Assembly (NCBI RefSeq): GCF_018986435.1
Contig: NZ_JAHMIN010000022.1
Span: forward strand, 80,896 to 114,531
Direction: 5' to 3'
Length of the DNA: 33,636 nucleotides
From: Hahella sp. HN01
GTDB lineage: Bacteria > Pseudomonadota > Gammaproteobacteria > Pseudomonadales > Oleiphilaceae
Positions 1 to 8,512 of this stretch are shown here, in pieces. The notes under the pieces are model-generated. The model worked only from the letters and a program-made list of their open reading frames with translations, was not told where the DNA came from and did not search any database. How positions within the stretch are numbered: position 1 is the stretch's first letter; the number at the start of each line of letters is the position of its first letter. The translations under genes were made by a program, and so were the position numbers.

Positions 1-32
1 AAAACCGCCGTATATTTCTGACAAACCTTCAT
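1..32 (-). CDS. Probable start of DegP/MucD-type periplasmic serine protease (partial)
   Basis: Only about ten codons are inside the window, reading MKVCQKYTAV and then leaving at the left edge. The basic start running into hydrophobic residues is what the beginning of a signal peptide looks like. A good ribosome binding site (GTGGAG, six bases before the ATG at 32) supports this start. The frame is open upstream to an ATG at 134, but that start has no well-placed ribosome binding site. The assignment to DegP/MucD rests on context: in the pseudomonad algU-mucA-mucB-mucC cluster the next gene is mucD, and this reading frame lies right after rseC on the same strand. No protease domain is visible, so the function is an inference from gene order. 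Confidence 0.5.
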   Translation of the reverse strand, partial: MKVCQKYTAV

Positions 33-184
33 ATGCAACTCCACTTGGTTACCCAAACCACCCACGCGAAGCATGGGCACAGTCGTTTGACCCAGGCGCT
101 CCAACCAGACGAGCCAACGCCTCTCGGCACACATATAGTGGCGTCAGATTTCCTTTAGACAATTGGAACTAGGCTATACGACGC

Positions 185-619
185 TTAACAAAGCTTGCGT
201 AATAATTGGGGATGGTAGGAGGGATTGCAAGACAGCCTTGATGACAAGATTTTAACAAAAACAAAGCCTAAGCCCAGTCCTGACAGGCCCGCCAAGGCCA
301 CGCCAAGATCCGGCCAATGCAGCAGAGATTGACTGACCCCAGCCAAAATGATCATCGCAATCAGGGGCGCCAGATAAACCAGCAGAGAGGCGTTGAGCAA
401 CGCCTGCTCAGCAACGCCAATCTCCACTTCGTCTCCGACGTCGACATCAAATGTTTTCGCCACTTTAATCTGGGTCGAGGCGCCATCGCTCATCTGATTG
501 AGAAGTCGCGAACCGCAGCCCTTTCGAGCTGAGCAGCTCTGGCAGACGGACTCCCTGGTGGTCCTTACCCAGACTTCATGGTCGCCGACAGCAACGACTT
601 TCCCGGTTTCCAATATCAA
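185..619 (-). CDS. rseC: RseC/MucC, membrane regulator of the sigma-E system
   Basis: The 144-residue product has the RseC layout: a short soluble N-terminal part with a cysteine cluster (CQSCSARKGCG, around residues 26-36), then two predicted membrane helices around residues 73-96 and 104-124, with a short polar tail. RseC/MucC proteins sit in the inner membrane and modulate sigma-E signalling; in other bacteria relatives also affect electron transfer to redox regulators, and the Cys cluster is a plausible metal-cluster site. The start is a TTG whose first bases overlap the rseB stop codon (TTGA), preceded by a GGAG six bases upstream, so translation is probably coupled to rseB. Identity is supported by both sequence pattern and operon position. 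Confidence 0.9.
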   Translation of the reverse strand: MILETGKVVAVGDHEVWVRTTRESVCQSCSARKGCGSRLLNQMSDGASTQIKVAKTFDVDVGDEVEIGVAEQALLNASLLVYLAPLIAMIILAGVSQSLLHWPDLGVALAGLSGLGLGFVFVKILSSRLSCNPSYHPQLLRKLC

Positions 620-1635
620 GAGGCGTCTCCAGCGGATGGACTTGACTTCATATTATCCGCCACCCGCTTGACTGTCTCAATGGGCACCTCACCTACAACT
701 GTAATGACGTAGGTCATGCCTCCGTGCCTGATATGTTTCGAGTAAGCAGTGGTCGCTCCCATTCGTGAAGCCCCTTCCGGCATGGCCTGGGGGCTATTCT
801 CTTCGACAAATATACTGAACATGGTCAAACCGTCGCCGTATACCTGCGTGCGCATATCTCCAGGCATTATATCGTTGCGCTTGGTTACGTTAGGCGACAT
901 GCTGAACCCCTTCGGAAGCCAGGCGGGCATCCATTGTTCAGGCAAGGTTTCTCCTTGTTTTGGCTCCAACGCTTTGACATCCGCCTCAGGCATTGAAGGC
1001 GCCAGCTCCTGGTCCGTCACTTGCGCCCCCAGCTCCAGCACCGTGTACTGGAAGTGCTCCAGCACCTCGCCCTTACGGTTGGTCAAAAGAGATTTGAGCA
1101 GCATACCGGAGTTTTTTTCCAACCACAGGTAGTAGCTATAGCGGTACTGATCCTTGGCCATGACCGCCATTTTCAACACATCATGCCCAGCTACCCGCTC
1201 CTCTCCGGCCATTTTCAACTCGTAGACCGAATCAACATCGGAGCCGCCATTCAAAACCGCCCCCGGAAAAGGCCCGGTGTAGGCAGCCTGCTCCAGTCGG
1301 ACCTGCTTGCCGCCGGGAAACACGCAAATCAGCATGTCTCCGTCCCGGATAATCTCCCTCATCTCTCCGTCCATGGCGACCAAACGCTCTTTCTCAACGC
1401 CATTCTGCGAACGATGAAAGACCTTCATTGAGCTCATTTCATCACCACGGCTATAGATAAATGCGCCACGGTAAGAGAGTTCCTGACGCGCCTCCAACAT
1501 GCGCTGCAGCCATTCCTGCGGCCCTGACGCCTGCGCTGACGCCGAAATCAAAGACATCAGCGCTAAAATCCAGACCAGACTCCACTGTCGGACATCATCC
1601 TTAATCGCCGCCGCTTTACGAATTACCAGTTTCAT
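616..1635 (-). CDS. rseB: RseB/MucB, periplasmic negative regulator of sigma-E
   Basis: The 339-residue product begins with a signal peptide (basic start, hydrophobic stretch about residues 19-33, likely cleavage after ASAQA near residue 36). The rest is the soluble two-domain MucB/RseB fold: an N-terminal lipoprotein-carrier-like domain starting near QEWLQRMLEARQELSYRGAF, and a smaller C-terminal domain containing the SRMGATTAYSKH stretch. In the family, RseB binds the periplasmic part of RseA and shields it from the first regulatory protease until mislocalised outer-membrane components displace it. The gene begins only three bases after the rseA stop and overlaps rseC, so it is in the middle of one operon. 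Length matches the usual 315-330 residues plus a slightly long leader. Confidence 0.95.
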   Translation of the reverse strand: MKLVIRKAAAIKDDVRQWSLVWILALMSLISASAQASGPQEWLQRMLEARQELSYRGAFIYSRGDEMSSMKVFHRSQNGVEKERLVAMDGEMREIIRDGDMLICVFPGGKQVRLEQAAYTGPFPGAVLNGGSDVDSVYELKMAGEERVAGHDVLKMAVMAKDQYRYSYYLWLEKNSGMLLKSLLTNRKGEVLEHFQYTVLELGAQVTDQELAPSMPEADVKALEPKQGETLPEQWMPAWLPKGFSMSPNVTKRNDIMPGDMRTQVYGDGLTMFSIFVEENSPQAMPEGASRMGATTAYSKHIRHGGMTYVITVVGEVPIETVKRVADNMKSSPSAGDAS

Positions 1636-1638
1636 TGC

Positions 1639-2271
1639 TTACCTGCGCTGCTCCGTTCCCTGCCCCTCAACCACCTCAAAGGCGCTCAAACGGGCATAGG
1701 GAGAAATAACCTGCGAGCCGTTCAGCGCAGCCTGCTCGGCATGCTTCATCAAATAGGCGTTCAACCTGCTCGCGTGCTCTGCGGAGAATTGAACAGCCTC
1801 TTCGCTTTCCGCACCGGAATCCGCCACCAAATGAGAGCCAGCGCCGTTCACATTCAACGCAGGCGCACTTTGCTGTCCGCTAGCGACCGCAGGAGCATGC
1901 TGCGTCGTGTTTGGCCCGCCGGAGAACTCCACCATAAATACCGCTGCGAAAGCGACCGACGCCGCGACAGCGACTCCCCGCCACCAACCGCCGCCAGCGC
2001 GAGCTTCTTCCGGTTCAGCCTCCTCTTCTACAACGTTCTCATTGCGATCAACGCCCTCCTCTTCCTCCAGCGCTGACCAAATGCCCTGCCGCAGATCAAC
2101 ATGCGCCCATTGCGCAGCTTCTTCGTGGAGCTCATCGCGAACACGCTGATACCGACTCCAGGTCGCCATCACCTCTTCATCGTGGGACTGCGCCAATATA
2201 CGGCGCACCTCCAGCTCATCCGCTTCTCCATCCAAAAGCGCGGACATAGATTCTTTCAGTCGTTCATTCAT
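1639..2271 (-). CDS. rseA: RseA/MucA, anti-sigma-E factor
   Basis: This is the membrane-spanning anti-sigma factor that holds RpoE at the inner membrane until regulated proteolysis releases it. The N-terminal cytoplasmic domain (MNERLKESMSALLDGEADEL, then a WSRYQRVRDEL stretch) is the typical RseA sigma-binding part. A single membrane helix lies at roughly residues 103-121 (GVAVAASVAFAAVFMVEF), followed by a periplasmic region that would bind RseB. I chose the ATG at 2271 because AGAGG lies nine bases upstream and the product then matches known N-termini; an in-frame TTG at 2289 would add six residues. The acidic linker just before the membrane helix (EEEAEPEEA) is unusually charged. Product 210 residues; E. 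coli RseA is about 216. Confidence 0.93.
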   Translation of the reverse strand: MNERLKESMSALLDGEADELEVRRILAQSHDEEVMATWSRYQRVRDELHEEAAQWAHVDLRQGIWSALEEEEGVDRNENVVEEEAEPEEARAGGGWWRGVAVAASVAFAAVFMVEFSGGPNTTQHAPAVASGQQSAPALNVNGAGSHLVADSGAESEEAVQFSAEHASRLNAYLMKHAEQAALNGSQVISPYARLSAFEVVEGQGTEQRR

Positions 2272-2414
2272 AACCGTCAACCTCTGCAAATCCGGAGCCT
2301 GTGCGCCGCTCCGGCTTCTCTGTAATACTTTTCATTTCGCCAACCCTGGTGATTCCCGGCGTCCCCGTTGGAAAAACCCATGACGCTCCAGCCTTCCCTC
2401 GTTCTCCGCCCATT

Positions 2415-3011
2415 TCAGGCGCGCATTTTCTGTTCCAACATCGGCGCAATTCGCGCATCCACCGCGTCCCGGGCCCTGAAAATTCTCGATCGCACCGTCC
2501 CTACGGGGCATTGCATGATCTCTGCGATTTCTTCATAGCTAAGGCCATCGAACTCACGCAGCGTCAGGGCTGAGCGCAAATCCTCAGGCAGCTCATCCAG
2601 CGCCTGGAATATCGCCTGTTTAACCTGATCGCGGTGTACTTGGCGCTCGGGGGAGTCAATATCTTTCAAAGCGGAGCCGCCCTCATATAAAACCGCCTCG
2701 TCGGCGTCCACATCCTCCCCTGGCGGGCGACGCCCTTGAGCCATAAGGTGATTTTTCGCCGCATTGATAGCTATACGGTAAAGCCAAGTGTAAAACGCGC
2801 TTTCACCGCGAAAATTGGCGAGCGCCTTGTAGGCTTTGATGAACGCTTCCTGCGCAACATCCATCACTTCGTGATGATCGCGGATATAGCGGGCGATAAT
2901 CGCCATGACTTTGCTTTGATATTTCACCACAAGCATGTCAAAGGCGCGCTTGTCGCCTCGCTGAACCCGCTCAACCAATTGTTGGTCTGTCGTCTTGTTA
3001 GGAGCGCTCAT
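2415..3011 (-). CDS. rpoE: RNA polymerase sigma-E factor (RpoE/AlgU), ECF family
   Basis: The 198-residue product is a group 4 (ECF) sigma factor. Region 2 is at about residues 10-85 (LVERVQRGDKRAFDMLVVKY, DVAQEAFIKAYKAL, FYTWLYRIAINAAKNHL), and region 4 at about 130-190 (LTLREFDGLSYEEIAEIM, GTVRSRIFRARDAVDARI). It directs transcription of envelope-stress genes and, in Pseudomonas relatives (AlgU/AlgT), alginate production. I placed the start at the ATG at 3011, which gives the standard N-terminus and has AAGGA five bases upstream; the frame stays open for 53 more codons upstream (see findings). A 143-base gap separates it from rseA. A sigma-E-type promoter at 3132-3158 suggests autoregulation. 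Confidence 0.97.
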   Translation of the reverse strand: MSAPNKTTDQQLVERVQRGDKRAFDMLVVKYQSKVMAIIARYIRDHHEVMDVAQEAFIKAYKALANFRGESAFYTWLYRIAINAAKNHLMAQGRRPPGEDVDADEAVLYEGGSALKDIDSPERQVHRDQVKQAIFQALDELPEDLRSALTLREFDGLSYEEIAEIMQCPVGTVRSRIFRARDAVDARIAPMLEQKMRA

Positions 3012-3131
3012 ATTTTCCTTATTATCCAGTAATTCAGCGCGACCACGCGTTGATTCAAGAGCGGTCAAAACCTGCACTGACATAAAAGAACCACCGTTTG
3101 CTGCGTCTATAAAAGTTGATTGCATAGCCCT

Positions 3132-3159
3132 ATAGACACAACTTTTTTCGGATAGTTCA
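3132..3159 (-). promoter_or_regulatory. Candidate sigma-E autoregulatory promoter of rpoE
   Basis: On the minus strand the bases TGAACTA, then 15 bases, then GTCTAT resemble the sigma-E/AlgU consensus GGAACTT-N15-GTCTAA, with two mismatches in the -35 and one in the -10 element. The spacing equals the consensus. Transcription would begin near 3125, giving a leader of about 115 bases before the rpoE ATG at 3011. Autoregulation of rpoE from such a promoter is well known in E. coli and Pseudomonas; its use here is an inference. Confidence 0.6.
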
Positions 3160-3267
3160 CTCTTAGCCATTAATGTTAGTATATTCAGCTATTCTGCTTG
3201 GGCCCAACAACTATCCGGCCCTTTTTCCTGGCTGTTTTTTCCTGATTGCTGGAGTCACGCAAAGGCT

Positions 3268-4884
3268 ATGAGTTTAAGCTTCGAACACGATGTCCTCATT
3301 ATCGGCAGCGGCGCCGCAGGCCTTACCGTCGCCCTGAATCTTCCTTCCGATTTAAGAGTGGCGGTATTGTCCAAGACTGAGCTCAAAAGCGGCTCCACGC
3401 TCTGGGCGCAAGGCGGTATCGCAGCGGTGCTGGACGATGACGACAGCACAGAATCCCATTTGCAGGACACGCTGGTGGCCGGCGCAGGGCTGTGCGACAA
3501 AGACAGCGTGCGCTTTACCGTTGAGCATGGTCGTGAGGCGATTGAATGGCTTATCTCCCAGGGAGTGCAGTTCGATACGGACGAATCCGAAGAGTCCACG
3601 CAAAAATACCACCTCACCAAAGAAGGCGGACATAGCCATCGCCGAATTGTTCACGCCGCAGACGCCACCGGCCGCGCAGTATCAGGCTCTCTGGCCGACC
3701 GCGCGCGCGAAAAAGCCAATATTGAAATATTCGAAGACCGGGTCGGCATCGACCTGATAACCCATAGCAAACTGTTTCTTCCCGGCAACCGCTGTGTCGG
3801 CGCTTATGTGCTGAATAAGAAAACCAGCCATGTTGAGCTGTTCCGCGCCAAATTTGTGGTGCTCGCCACCGGCGGCGCCAGCAAAGTCTACCTTTACACC
3901 AGCAATCCTGACGTGGCCACCGGCGACGGCATCGCTATGGCCTGGCGCGCAGGCTGCCGCATGGGCAACATGGAATTCAATCAATTCCACCCGACATGCC
4001 TCTATCATCCTCAGGCGAAATCCTTTTTGATTACTGAGGCCGTTCGCGGCGAAGGCGGCAAGCTTCTGCTACCCAACGGCAAGCGCTTCATGGGTCAGTT
4101 TGACGAGCGCGAAGAACTCGCTCCACGTGACGTCGTCGCCCGCGCCATCGACCACGAAATGAAGCGACTTGGCGCGGACTGCCTGTATCTGGATATCAGC
4201 CATAAAGACAAAGATTTTATCCTCGGACATTTTCCCACAGTGCACCAGCGCTGCCTGTCTTACGGTATTGATATCACCAAAGAGCCCATTCCTGTGGTTC
4301 CCGCCGCCCACTACACCTGCGGAGGAGTGGTTACCGACAGCGCCGGGCGCACGGACCTTAACTCTCTATATGCTGTCGGCGAAACTGCGTTTACCGGACT
4401 CCACGGGGCTAACCGCATGGCCAGCAATTCCCTCTTGGAGTGCCTGGTATTCGGAAAGTCCTGCGCAGAAGACATCGCCAGCCGTATCGCCCACACGCCA
4501 GAGCCGCCGCCCGCTCCCTCCTGGGACGAAAGTCAGGTGACAGACTCCGACGAAGATGTTGTGATCTCACACAACTGGGACGAACTGCGCCGCTTCATGT
4601 GGGACTACGTCGGCATCGTACGGACCAACAAACGCCTGCAACGCGCCAAGCATCGCGTAGACCTGTTGCATCAGGAAATCCGTGAGTATTACAGCAACTA
4701 TAAAGTGTCCAATGACTTGCTTGAGCTGCGTAATCTGGTGACGGTTGCGGACCTGATTATCTGCTCGGCGATTCAACGCAAAGAAAGCCGCGGCCTGCAT
4801 TACACCCTGGACTACCCCCACCCGCTCAAAACGCCGGAAAACACGATTTTAACCCCCGTTAATTTTCCCGCTGAGCCTTGGTGA
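3268..4884 (+). CDS. nadB: L-aspartate oxidase
   Basis: NadB oxidises L-aspartate to iminoaspartate, the first step of de novo NAD synthesis, using FAD in the cytoplasm. The 538-residue product shows the FAD-binding start ([16 protein letters not shown], residues 8-23), the substrate/FAD-site segment [20 protein letters not shown] near residues 115-135, the RDVVARAI helix near residue 290, the AAHYTCGGV and [17 protein letters not shown] stretches near 350-390, and the C-terminal helical domain found in succinate dehydrogenase/fumarate reductase flavoproteins and their relatives. Length fits E. coli NadB (540). It is transcribed away from rpoE, an arrangement kept in many gammaproteobacteria. 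The partner nadA is not in the window. The start has AAAGG very close (two bases) and GGAG further upstream. Confidence 0.97.
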   Translation: MSLSFEHDVLIIGSGAAGLTVALNLPSDLRVAVLSKTELKSGSTLWAQGGIAAVLDDDDSTESHLQDTLVAGAGLCDKDSVRFTVEHGREAIEWLISQGVQFDTDESEESTQKYHLTKEGGHSHRRIVHAADATGRAVSGSLADRAREKANIEIFEDRVGIDLITHSKLFLPGNRCVGAYVLNKKTSHVELFRAKFVVLATGGASKVYLYTSNPDVATGDGIAMAWRAGCRMGNMEFNQFHPTCLYHPQAKSFLITEAVRGEGGKLLLPNGKRFMGQFDEREELAPRDVVARAIDHEMKRLGADCLYLDISHKDKDFILGHFPTVHQRCLSYGIDITKEPIPVVPAAHYTCGGVVTDSAGRTDLNSLYAVGETAFTGLHGANRMASNSLLECLVFGKSCAEDIASRIAHTPEPPPAPSWDESQVTDSDEDVVISHNWDELRRFMWDYVGIVRTNKRLQRAKHRVDLLHQEIREYYSNYKVSNDLLELRNLVTVADLIICSAIQRKESRGLHYTLDYPHPLKTPENTILTPVNFPAEPW

Positions 4885-4997
4885 ACGTTTATAAATCGCC
4901 CCGATAAGGTTTCACGCAGCCATGGGTGGCGGCGAGAGCCTGGGACCGTTATCATGCAGCCAGAATGACGGCCCACGGGCAACATACAGAGGCGCAC

Positions 4998-5258
4998 ATG
5001 ACTGAAGATGTAGAATACAAGCGTTTATTCTGGCACAGCCGACGCGGAATGCTGGAGTTGGACGTGCTGCTGGTTCCCTTTCTCAAGGAAGCCTACCCCG
5101 AACTCCCGGACGAAGACAAAGCGCGCTACCGTATGCTCTTAGAGTGCGAAGATACGGATATGTTCCAGTGGTTTATGCAAAAATCCACGCCGGAAGATCC
5201 TGATCTGGCGCGCATCGTTAAAATCATCCTAGACCGTGTTCAACCAAGCTACGATTGA
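4998..5258 (+). CDS. sdhE: SdhE/YgfY, FAD assembly factor for succinate dehydrogenase
   Basis: The 86-residue product contains the signature RGxxE motif (RRGMLELD, residues 15-22) of SdhE, a small cytoplasmic protein that helps attach FAD covalently to SdhA and related flavoproteins. The rest ([22 protein letters not shown], then a QWFM segment) fits the five-helix family fold. I chose the ATG at 4998, preceded by AGAGG at five bases, over an upstream in-frame start that would add 24 unrelated residues. The 3' end overlaps the next gene by 23 bases, so the two are probably translationally coupled. In E. coli the homologues are also called CptB and CptA and were proposed to act as a toxin-antitoxin pair; the flavinylation role is better supported. 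Confidence 0.93.
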   Translation: MTEDVEYKRLFWHSRRGMLELDVLLVPFLKEAYPELPDEDKARYRMLLECEDTDMFQWFMQKSTPEDPDLARIVKIILDRVQPSYD

Positions 5259-5667
5259 GTTGCGGCCATCGCTAAGGTTGACGCTGTTCTTTACCGTCTT
5301 TTTCGGACTGATTGGCGTAGTACTGCTGGCTCTGGCGATGCCGATCTGGCTAAAACTTTCTTTGAGCGCTCTGTTAGGCGCTCATTTTGTCTTCACCGTC
5401 GGTCAGTATGCTCTGCTAACCTGGCCGACTAGCGTGATAAAAATCCGCTATGAAAAAAACGGCGACGAAGACGTGAAAGTCAGGCTATTCAAACGCAATC
5501 AACGTGAACTTGATACCCGTCTGCACGGAGACACTTGCGTCACTCCAATTGTTACCTTGCTGGTTTGTCGTACAGGCTGGCGAGACTTGGTGTTTCTCGT
5601 CCGGGATAATTGCGATCCGGATGCATTTCGCCGTTTTCGAGTTTGTTTACGCTTCGCCAGGAATTAA
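5236..5667 (+). CDS. YgfX/CptA-like inner-membrane protein
   Basis: The 143-residue product has two close membrane helices (about residues 16-36 and 40-62), followed by a soluble tail with conserved-looking [11 protein letters not shown] and [11 protein letters not shown] segments. This is the shape of the YgfX family, normally encoded directly after sdhE. In E. coli YgfX was reported to affect cell shape through FtsZ and MreB, but the physiological role remains uncertain. The GTG start lies inside the end of sdhE, an overlap of 23 bases, typical for this pair. The ygfZ gene follows after 15 bases, so sdhE, this gene and ygfZ look like one transcription unit. The family call rests on position plus topology rather than on a strong motif. 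Confidence 0.75.
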   Translation: MFNQATIELRPSLRLTLFFTVFFGLIGVVLLALAMPIWLKLSLSALLGAHFVFTVGQYALLTWPTSVIKIRYEKNGDEDVKVRLFKRNQRELDTRLHGDTCVTPIVTLLVCRTGWRDLVFLVRDNCDPDAFRRFRVCLRFARN

Positions 5668-5682
5668 GGGAGATCCATCTAT

Positions 5683-6675
5683 ATGACGTCCTTTTGGAAC
5701 GCCTTCGCCGCCCCCGTAAATACCCCGGCGGCGCAGGTAAGCGACAACGCCCCGCATCTCCACAGGCTGACCAACGTCGCCTTACTGGAAATAAAAGGGC
5801 CCGACGCCATCAAATTCATGCAAGGTCAATTTACCTGCGACGTTCAGAATATTACCAGCAATCATTCTTCGCTGGCCGCCTGCTGCACCCCTAAAGGCCG
5901 CATGGTCGCATTGTTCCGCATAGCGCAAGCCCAGCCTGACAGCTACTTATTGAGACTTCCCGTAGAGATCGCGCAAAGCTTTCTCGCTCACCTCAATAAG
6001 TACAAGGTGTTTTATAAGTGCACTGTCACCTTGCTGGAGAATTGGGGCGTGATAGGACTGAGCGGAGATCTGGATGGACTGCAGTCTATCTCCTCGAATA
6101 TTCCTACTTCCTCAGACGCCAGCCATGTCGGCGAAGGCATATTGCTTATCCGCTCTCCAGATAAAGCCTCCCGGGTGGAGTGCTGGCTGGATAGCGACCA
6201 GGCGTCAAAGTTACTACCAGAGCTGGATACACAATGCGCGGCTGGCTCCATTGAGGATTGGGAACGCCTGGAAGTTCTTTCAGGATTGGGAGAGGTCTAT
6301 CCAGAGACCCTGGATGAGTTTATCCCACAAATGCTGAACCTGCAGGCGCTGGGCGCTATCAGCTTCAAGAAGGGCTGCTATACGGGGCAAGAAATCGTCG
6401 CCCGCATGCAATACCTCGGCACCCTGAAGAAGCGTATGTTCTTACTCTCTTCTGATAGCTTAGCCCCTGCCCCTGGCTCAGCGGTTATCGACGAGACCGG
6501 CGCCCGCATTGGTTCAGTCGTGCGCAGCGCTCAAGGGCAAACTCTCGCCGTGCTGGATAAGTCTGCGGCGACGGACAAAGCGCTACACCTGGAGGAGGCT
6601 CCGGACGCCTCATTGCAACTACTTGAACTTCCCTACGCAATTGAAGAAGTTAGCAACCCCAAGAAAAAGCTCTAG
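5683..6675 (+). CDS. ygfZ: tRNA-modifying / folate-binding protein YgfZ
   Basis: YgfZ is a cytoplasmic folate-binding protein related to the glycine-cleavage T-protein; it supports iron-sulfur enzymes and the thiolation of certain tRNAs. The diagnostic motif KGCYTGQEIVARMQYLG is present around residues 228-244, containing the invariant cysteine. The N-terminal DAIKFMQGQFTCDVQNI stretch (residues 37-53) and CCTPKGRMVALFRI region also fit. At 330 residues it is close to E. coli YgfZ (326). The ATG at 5683 has AAGGGAG about ten bases upstream. It follows the ygfX-like gene after 15 bases and ends just before a GC-rich hairpin at 6693-6714. Association with sdhE is fitting, since both serve maturation of respiratory cofactor enzymes. 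Confidence 0.93.
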   Translation: MTSFWNAFAAPVNTPAAQVSDNAPHLHRLTNVALLEIKGPDAIKFMQGQFTCDVQNITSNHSSLAACCTPKGRMVALFRIAQAQPDSYLLRLPVEIAQSFLAHLNKYKVFYKCTVTLLENWGVIGLSGDLDGLQSISSNIPTSSDASHVGEGILLIRSPDKASRVECWLDSDQASKLLPELDTQCAAGSIEDWERLEVLSGLGEVYPETLDEFIPQMLNLQALGAISFKKGCYTGQEIVARMQYLGTLKKRMFLLSSDSLAPAPGSAVIDETGARIGSVVRSAQGQTLAVLDKSAATDKALHLEEAPDASLQLLELPYAIEEVSNPKKKL

Positions 6676-6692
6676 CATAATCCTACACCTTA

Positions 6693-6714
6693 GCGGCGCG
6701 TTTCTATGCGCCGC
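6693..6714 (+). terminator. GC-rich hairpin after ygfZ
   Basis: GCGGCGC and GCGCCGC form a perfect seven-base-pair stem with an eight-base loop, 18 bases after the ygfZ stop. There is no run of T after it, so it may weaken read-through or protect the 3' end rather than act as a strict intrinsic terminator. Confidence 0.45.
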
Positions 6715-6758
6715 CGACAAGCATCCCTCAAAAATTCTGCTATAACTTAAATTGGACC

Positions 6759-7667
6759 TTGCAAGAGGCTGAAGCGCTTCTCAGTGGGCCCGAATCCAAT
6801 GCAGCCAACCTATTCACGGATATGCAAATGGCAGAATTAGAAGAGAAAATCAAAGCAGACATACTTCAGGCAATAGATTCCGATAAGCTGGTGCTGCCCA
6901 CCCTTCCGGAGGTCGCTCTGCAAGTTCGAGAAGTGGCGGAAAGTCCGGACTCATCCGTTCAGGACCTCGCTAAAGTTATTAGCAACGACACCGCCATGAC
7001 CGCCCGCATTATACGTGTATGCAACAGCCCGCTTTTACGCGGCAGCAGGGAAATATCGAACCTGACCATGGCGATTGGCCGCCTCGGCATGGCCTACACC
7101 GCAAACCTCGCGACAGGGCTGGCGATGGAGCAAATGTTCCAGGCCACCTCGGAACAGATAGATCAACGCATGCGGGAAATCTGGCGCAGCAGTACAGAAG
7201 TGGCGGGCATCTGCCACGTGCTGGCGCAGCACTACACCAAGCTGAAACCCGATCAGGCGACCCTCGCGGGACTGGTGCACCAGATCGGCGCCCTGCCCGT
7301 ACTGACCTATATCGAGCATAACGACATTCATGTCGACAACGAAACCCTCGACAAACTGATCGAAACCCTACAGCCCACGATTGGGCAATACATTCTCAAA
7401 AAATGGGACTTCCCTGCGGAGCTGCAAATCGTGCCTACAGAGTTCAGCAACTTCCATCGGGAAACGCCCAGCGTCGATTACGCAGATGTGGTGATGGTCG
7501 CCAAGCTGCAAAGCCTGATAGGCAGCCAGCATCCTTACACGGAGATGGATTGGGGGCAGATATCGGCGTTCAACCGACTCGGACTCGACCCGGAAATAGA
7601 TATGAACGAGGCGGAGGATTTAAGCGCGGAAATGGAAGCCGCCATGGCGCTACTTTCACCTTCCTGA
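6759..7667 (+). CDS. HDOD-domain signalling protein
   Basis: The product is a stand-alone HDOD domain, a catalytically degenerate relative of HD phosphohydrolases found in bacterial signalling proteins. Typical segments are KLVLPTLPEVALQVREVAES (around residues 43-62), VQDLAKVISNDTAMTARIIRVCNSPLL (about 70-96), a central AIGRLGMAYTANLATGLA and a LAGLVHQIGALPVLTY segment. No GGDEF, EAL or receiver domain accompanies it. The molecular function is not known from sequence; related proteins influence motility, biofilm formation or stress signalling. The start is uncertain: the longest frame uses a TTG at 6759 with a weak ribosome site, while ATGs at 6822 and 6828 give the N-terminus more usual in the family. 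A TATAAC box at 6741-6746 could be its promoter. It converges on ung. Confidence 0.85.
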   Translation: MQEAEALLSGPESNAANLFTDMQMAELEEKIKADILQAIDSDKLVLPTLPEVALQVREVAESPDSSVQDLAKVISNDTAMTARIIRVCNSPLLRGSREISNLTMAIGRLGMAYTANLATGLAMEQMFQATSEQIDQRMREIWRSSTEVAGICHVLAQHYTKLKPDQATLAGLVHQIGALPVLTYIEHNDIHVDNETLDKLIETLQPTIGQYILKKWDFPAELQIVPTEFSNFHRETPSVDYADVVMVAKLQSLIGSQHPYTEMDWGQISAFNRLGLDPEIDMNEAEDLSAEMEAAMALLSPS

Positions 7668-7674
7668 CGCAAAC

Positions 7675-7700
7675 AAAAAACGGCGGACCTGGGTCCGCCG
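7675..7700 (-). terminator. Intrinsic terminator between HDOD gene and ung
   Basis: A near-perfect hairpin (CGGCGGACC paired with GGTCCGCCG at 7681-7700) is followed on the minus strand by six T residues, a canonical terminator for ung. On the plus strand it is followed only by CTTT, but it may still stop transcription of the HDOD gene, so it probably serves both converging genes. Confidence 0.85.
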
Positions 7701-7708
7701 CTTTGGAC

Positions 7709-8470
7709 TTACTCTACAGAGGCGGGCGCTTTCTTGATCAGCCGCCCCTTCTCATCCAAACGATCCTTCGGAGGCAGTCGCCAGTCAATCGCTTTCTTCT
7801 GATGAGCACGCAGATAGTCATTCGTGCTAGCGAAATGACCACACCCCATAAAACCTCGATGGGCGGATAACGGCGACGGGTGAACACTTTCCAGCACACA
7901 GTGACGCTGGCGGTCAATAAAGGCGCCTTTGCGCTGGGCGTAACTGCCCCACAACAAAAACACCACATTTTCCCGCTCGCTGTTTATCAGCTGTATCACT
8001 CTGTCAGTGAACTGCTCCCAGCCTTTCCCCTGGTGCGAGGCGGCCTTGCTCTGCTCCACTGTCAGTACGCTGTTCAGCAGCAAAACGCCTTGTTGCGCCC
8101 AATAGGCCAGACATCCATGCTCAGGCACGCCCAATCCGAGCTCGTTGTTAATTTCCTTAAAGATATTCACCAACGATGGCGGCGGCGCTATCCCTGGCAA
8201 CACGGAAAAGCTAAGTCCATGCGCCTGACCCGGACCGTGATAGGGGTCCTGTCCCAGTATGACAACAGACACATTCTCAAAAGGCGTCGAGTTGAGCGCG
8301 TTGAAGCAGTTATCCAGACTAGGGTATATCACCTTGCCCAGTCCGTCTTGCGCCCCAAGAAACTGCTCCAGCTGCACCATGTAGGGCTTGGAAAACTCGT
8401 CTTTCAGGGCGTCCTTCCAGCGGGTGTCTGGGGCCAAAGCCCCAAACAGCACCTCTGCGCAGCTTTGCAT
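7709..8470 (-). CDS. ung: Uracil-DNA glycosylase (family 1)
   Basis: Ung removes uracil from DNA, starting base-excision repair. The water-activating loop [18 protein letters not shown] is present at about residues 70-87 with the catalytic Asp, and the DNA-intercalating loop [11 protein letters not shown] at about 195-205 with the catalytic His. The VFLLWGS and [17 protein letters not shown] segments are also family-typical. I chose the ATG at 8470 (253 residues) because AAGGAG lies seven bases upstream; the ATG at 8476 would be only one base from that site and adds two residues. The product is slightly longer than E. coli Ung (229), mainly at the N-terminus. A strong terminator follows. It starts 42 bases after the lysS stop and could be cotranscribed with it. 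Confidence 0.97.
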   Translation of the reverse strand: MQSCAEVLFGALAPDTRWKDALKDEFSKPYMVQLEQFLGAQDGLGKVIYPSLDNCFNALNSTPFENVSVVILGQDPYHGPGQAHGLSFSVLPGIAPPPSLVNIFKEINNELGLGVPEHGCLAYWAQQGVLLLNSVLTVEQSKAASHQGKGWEQFTDRVIQLINSERENVVFLLWGSYAQRKGAFIDRQRHCVLESVHPSPLSAHRGFMGCGHFASTNDYLRAHQKKAIDWRLPPKDRLDEKGRLIKKAPASVE

Positions 8471-8477
8471 CTGCATT

Positions 8478-8483
8478 CTCCTT
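8478..8483 (-). promoter_or_regulatory. Ribosome binding site deciding the ung start
   Basis: The minus strand reads AAGGAG here. It is seven bases before the ATG at 8470 but only one base before the ATG at 8476, which favours the shorter product. Confidence 0.7.
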
Positions 8484-8512
8484 TTCTCTATCCGTTCAAT
8501 GCGGCGGAACGA

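Noticed and set aside
2301-2573. 90-codon plus-strand frame over the rpoE end and the rpoE-rseA gap
   Set aside because: Mostly antisense to rpoE, no ribosome site, no recognisable domain.
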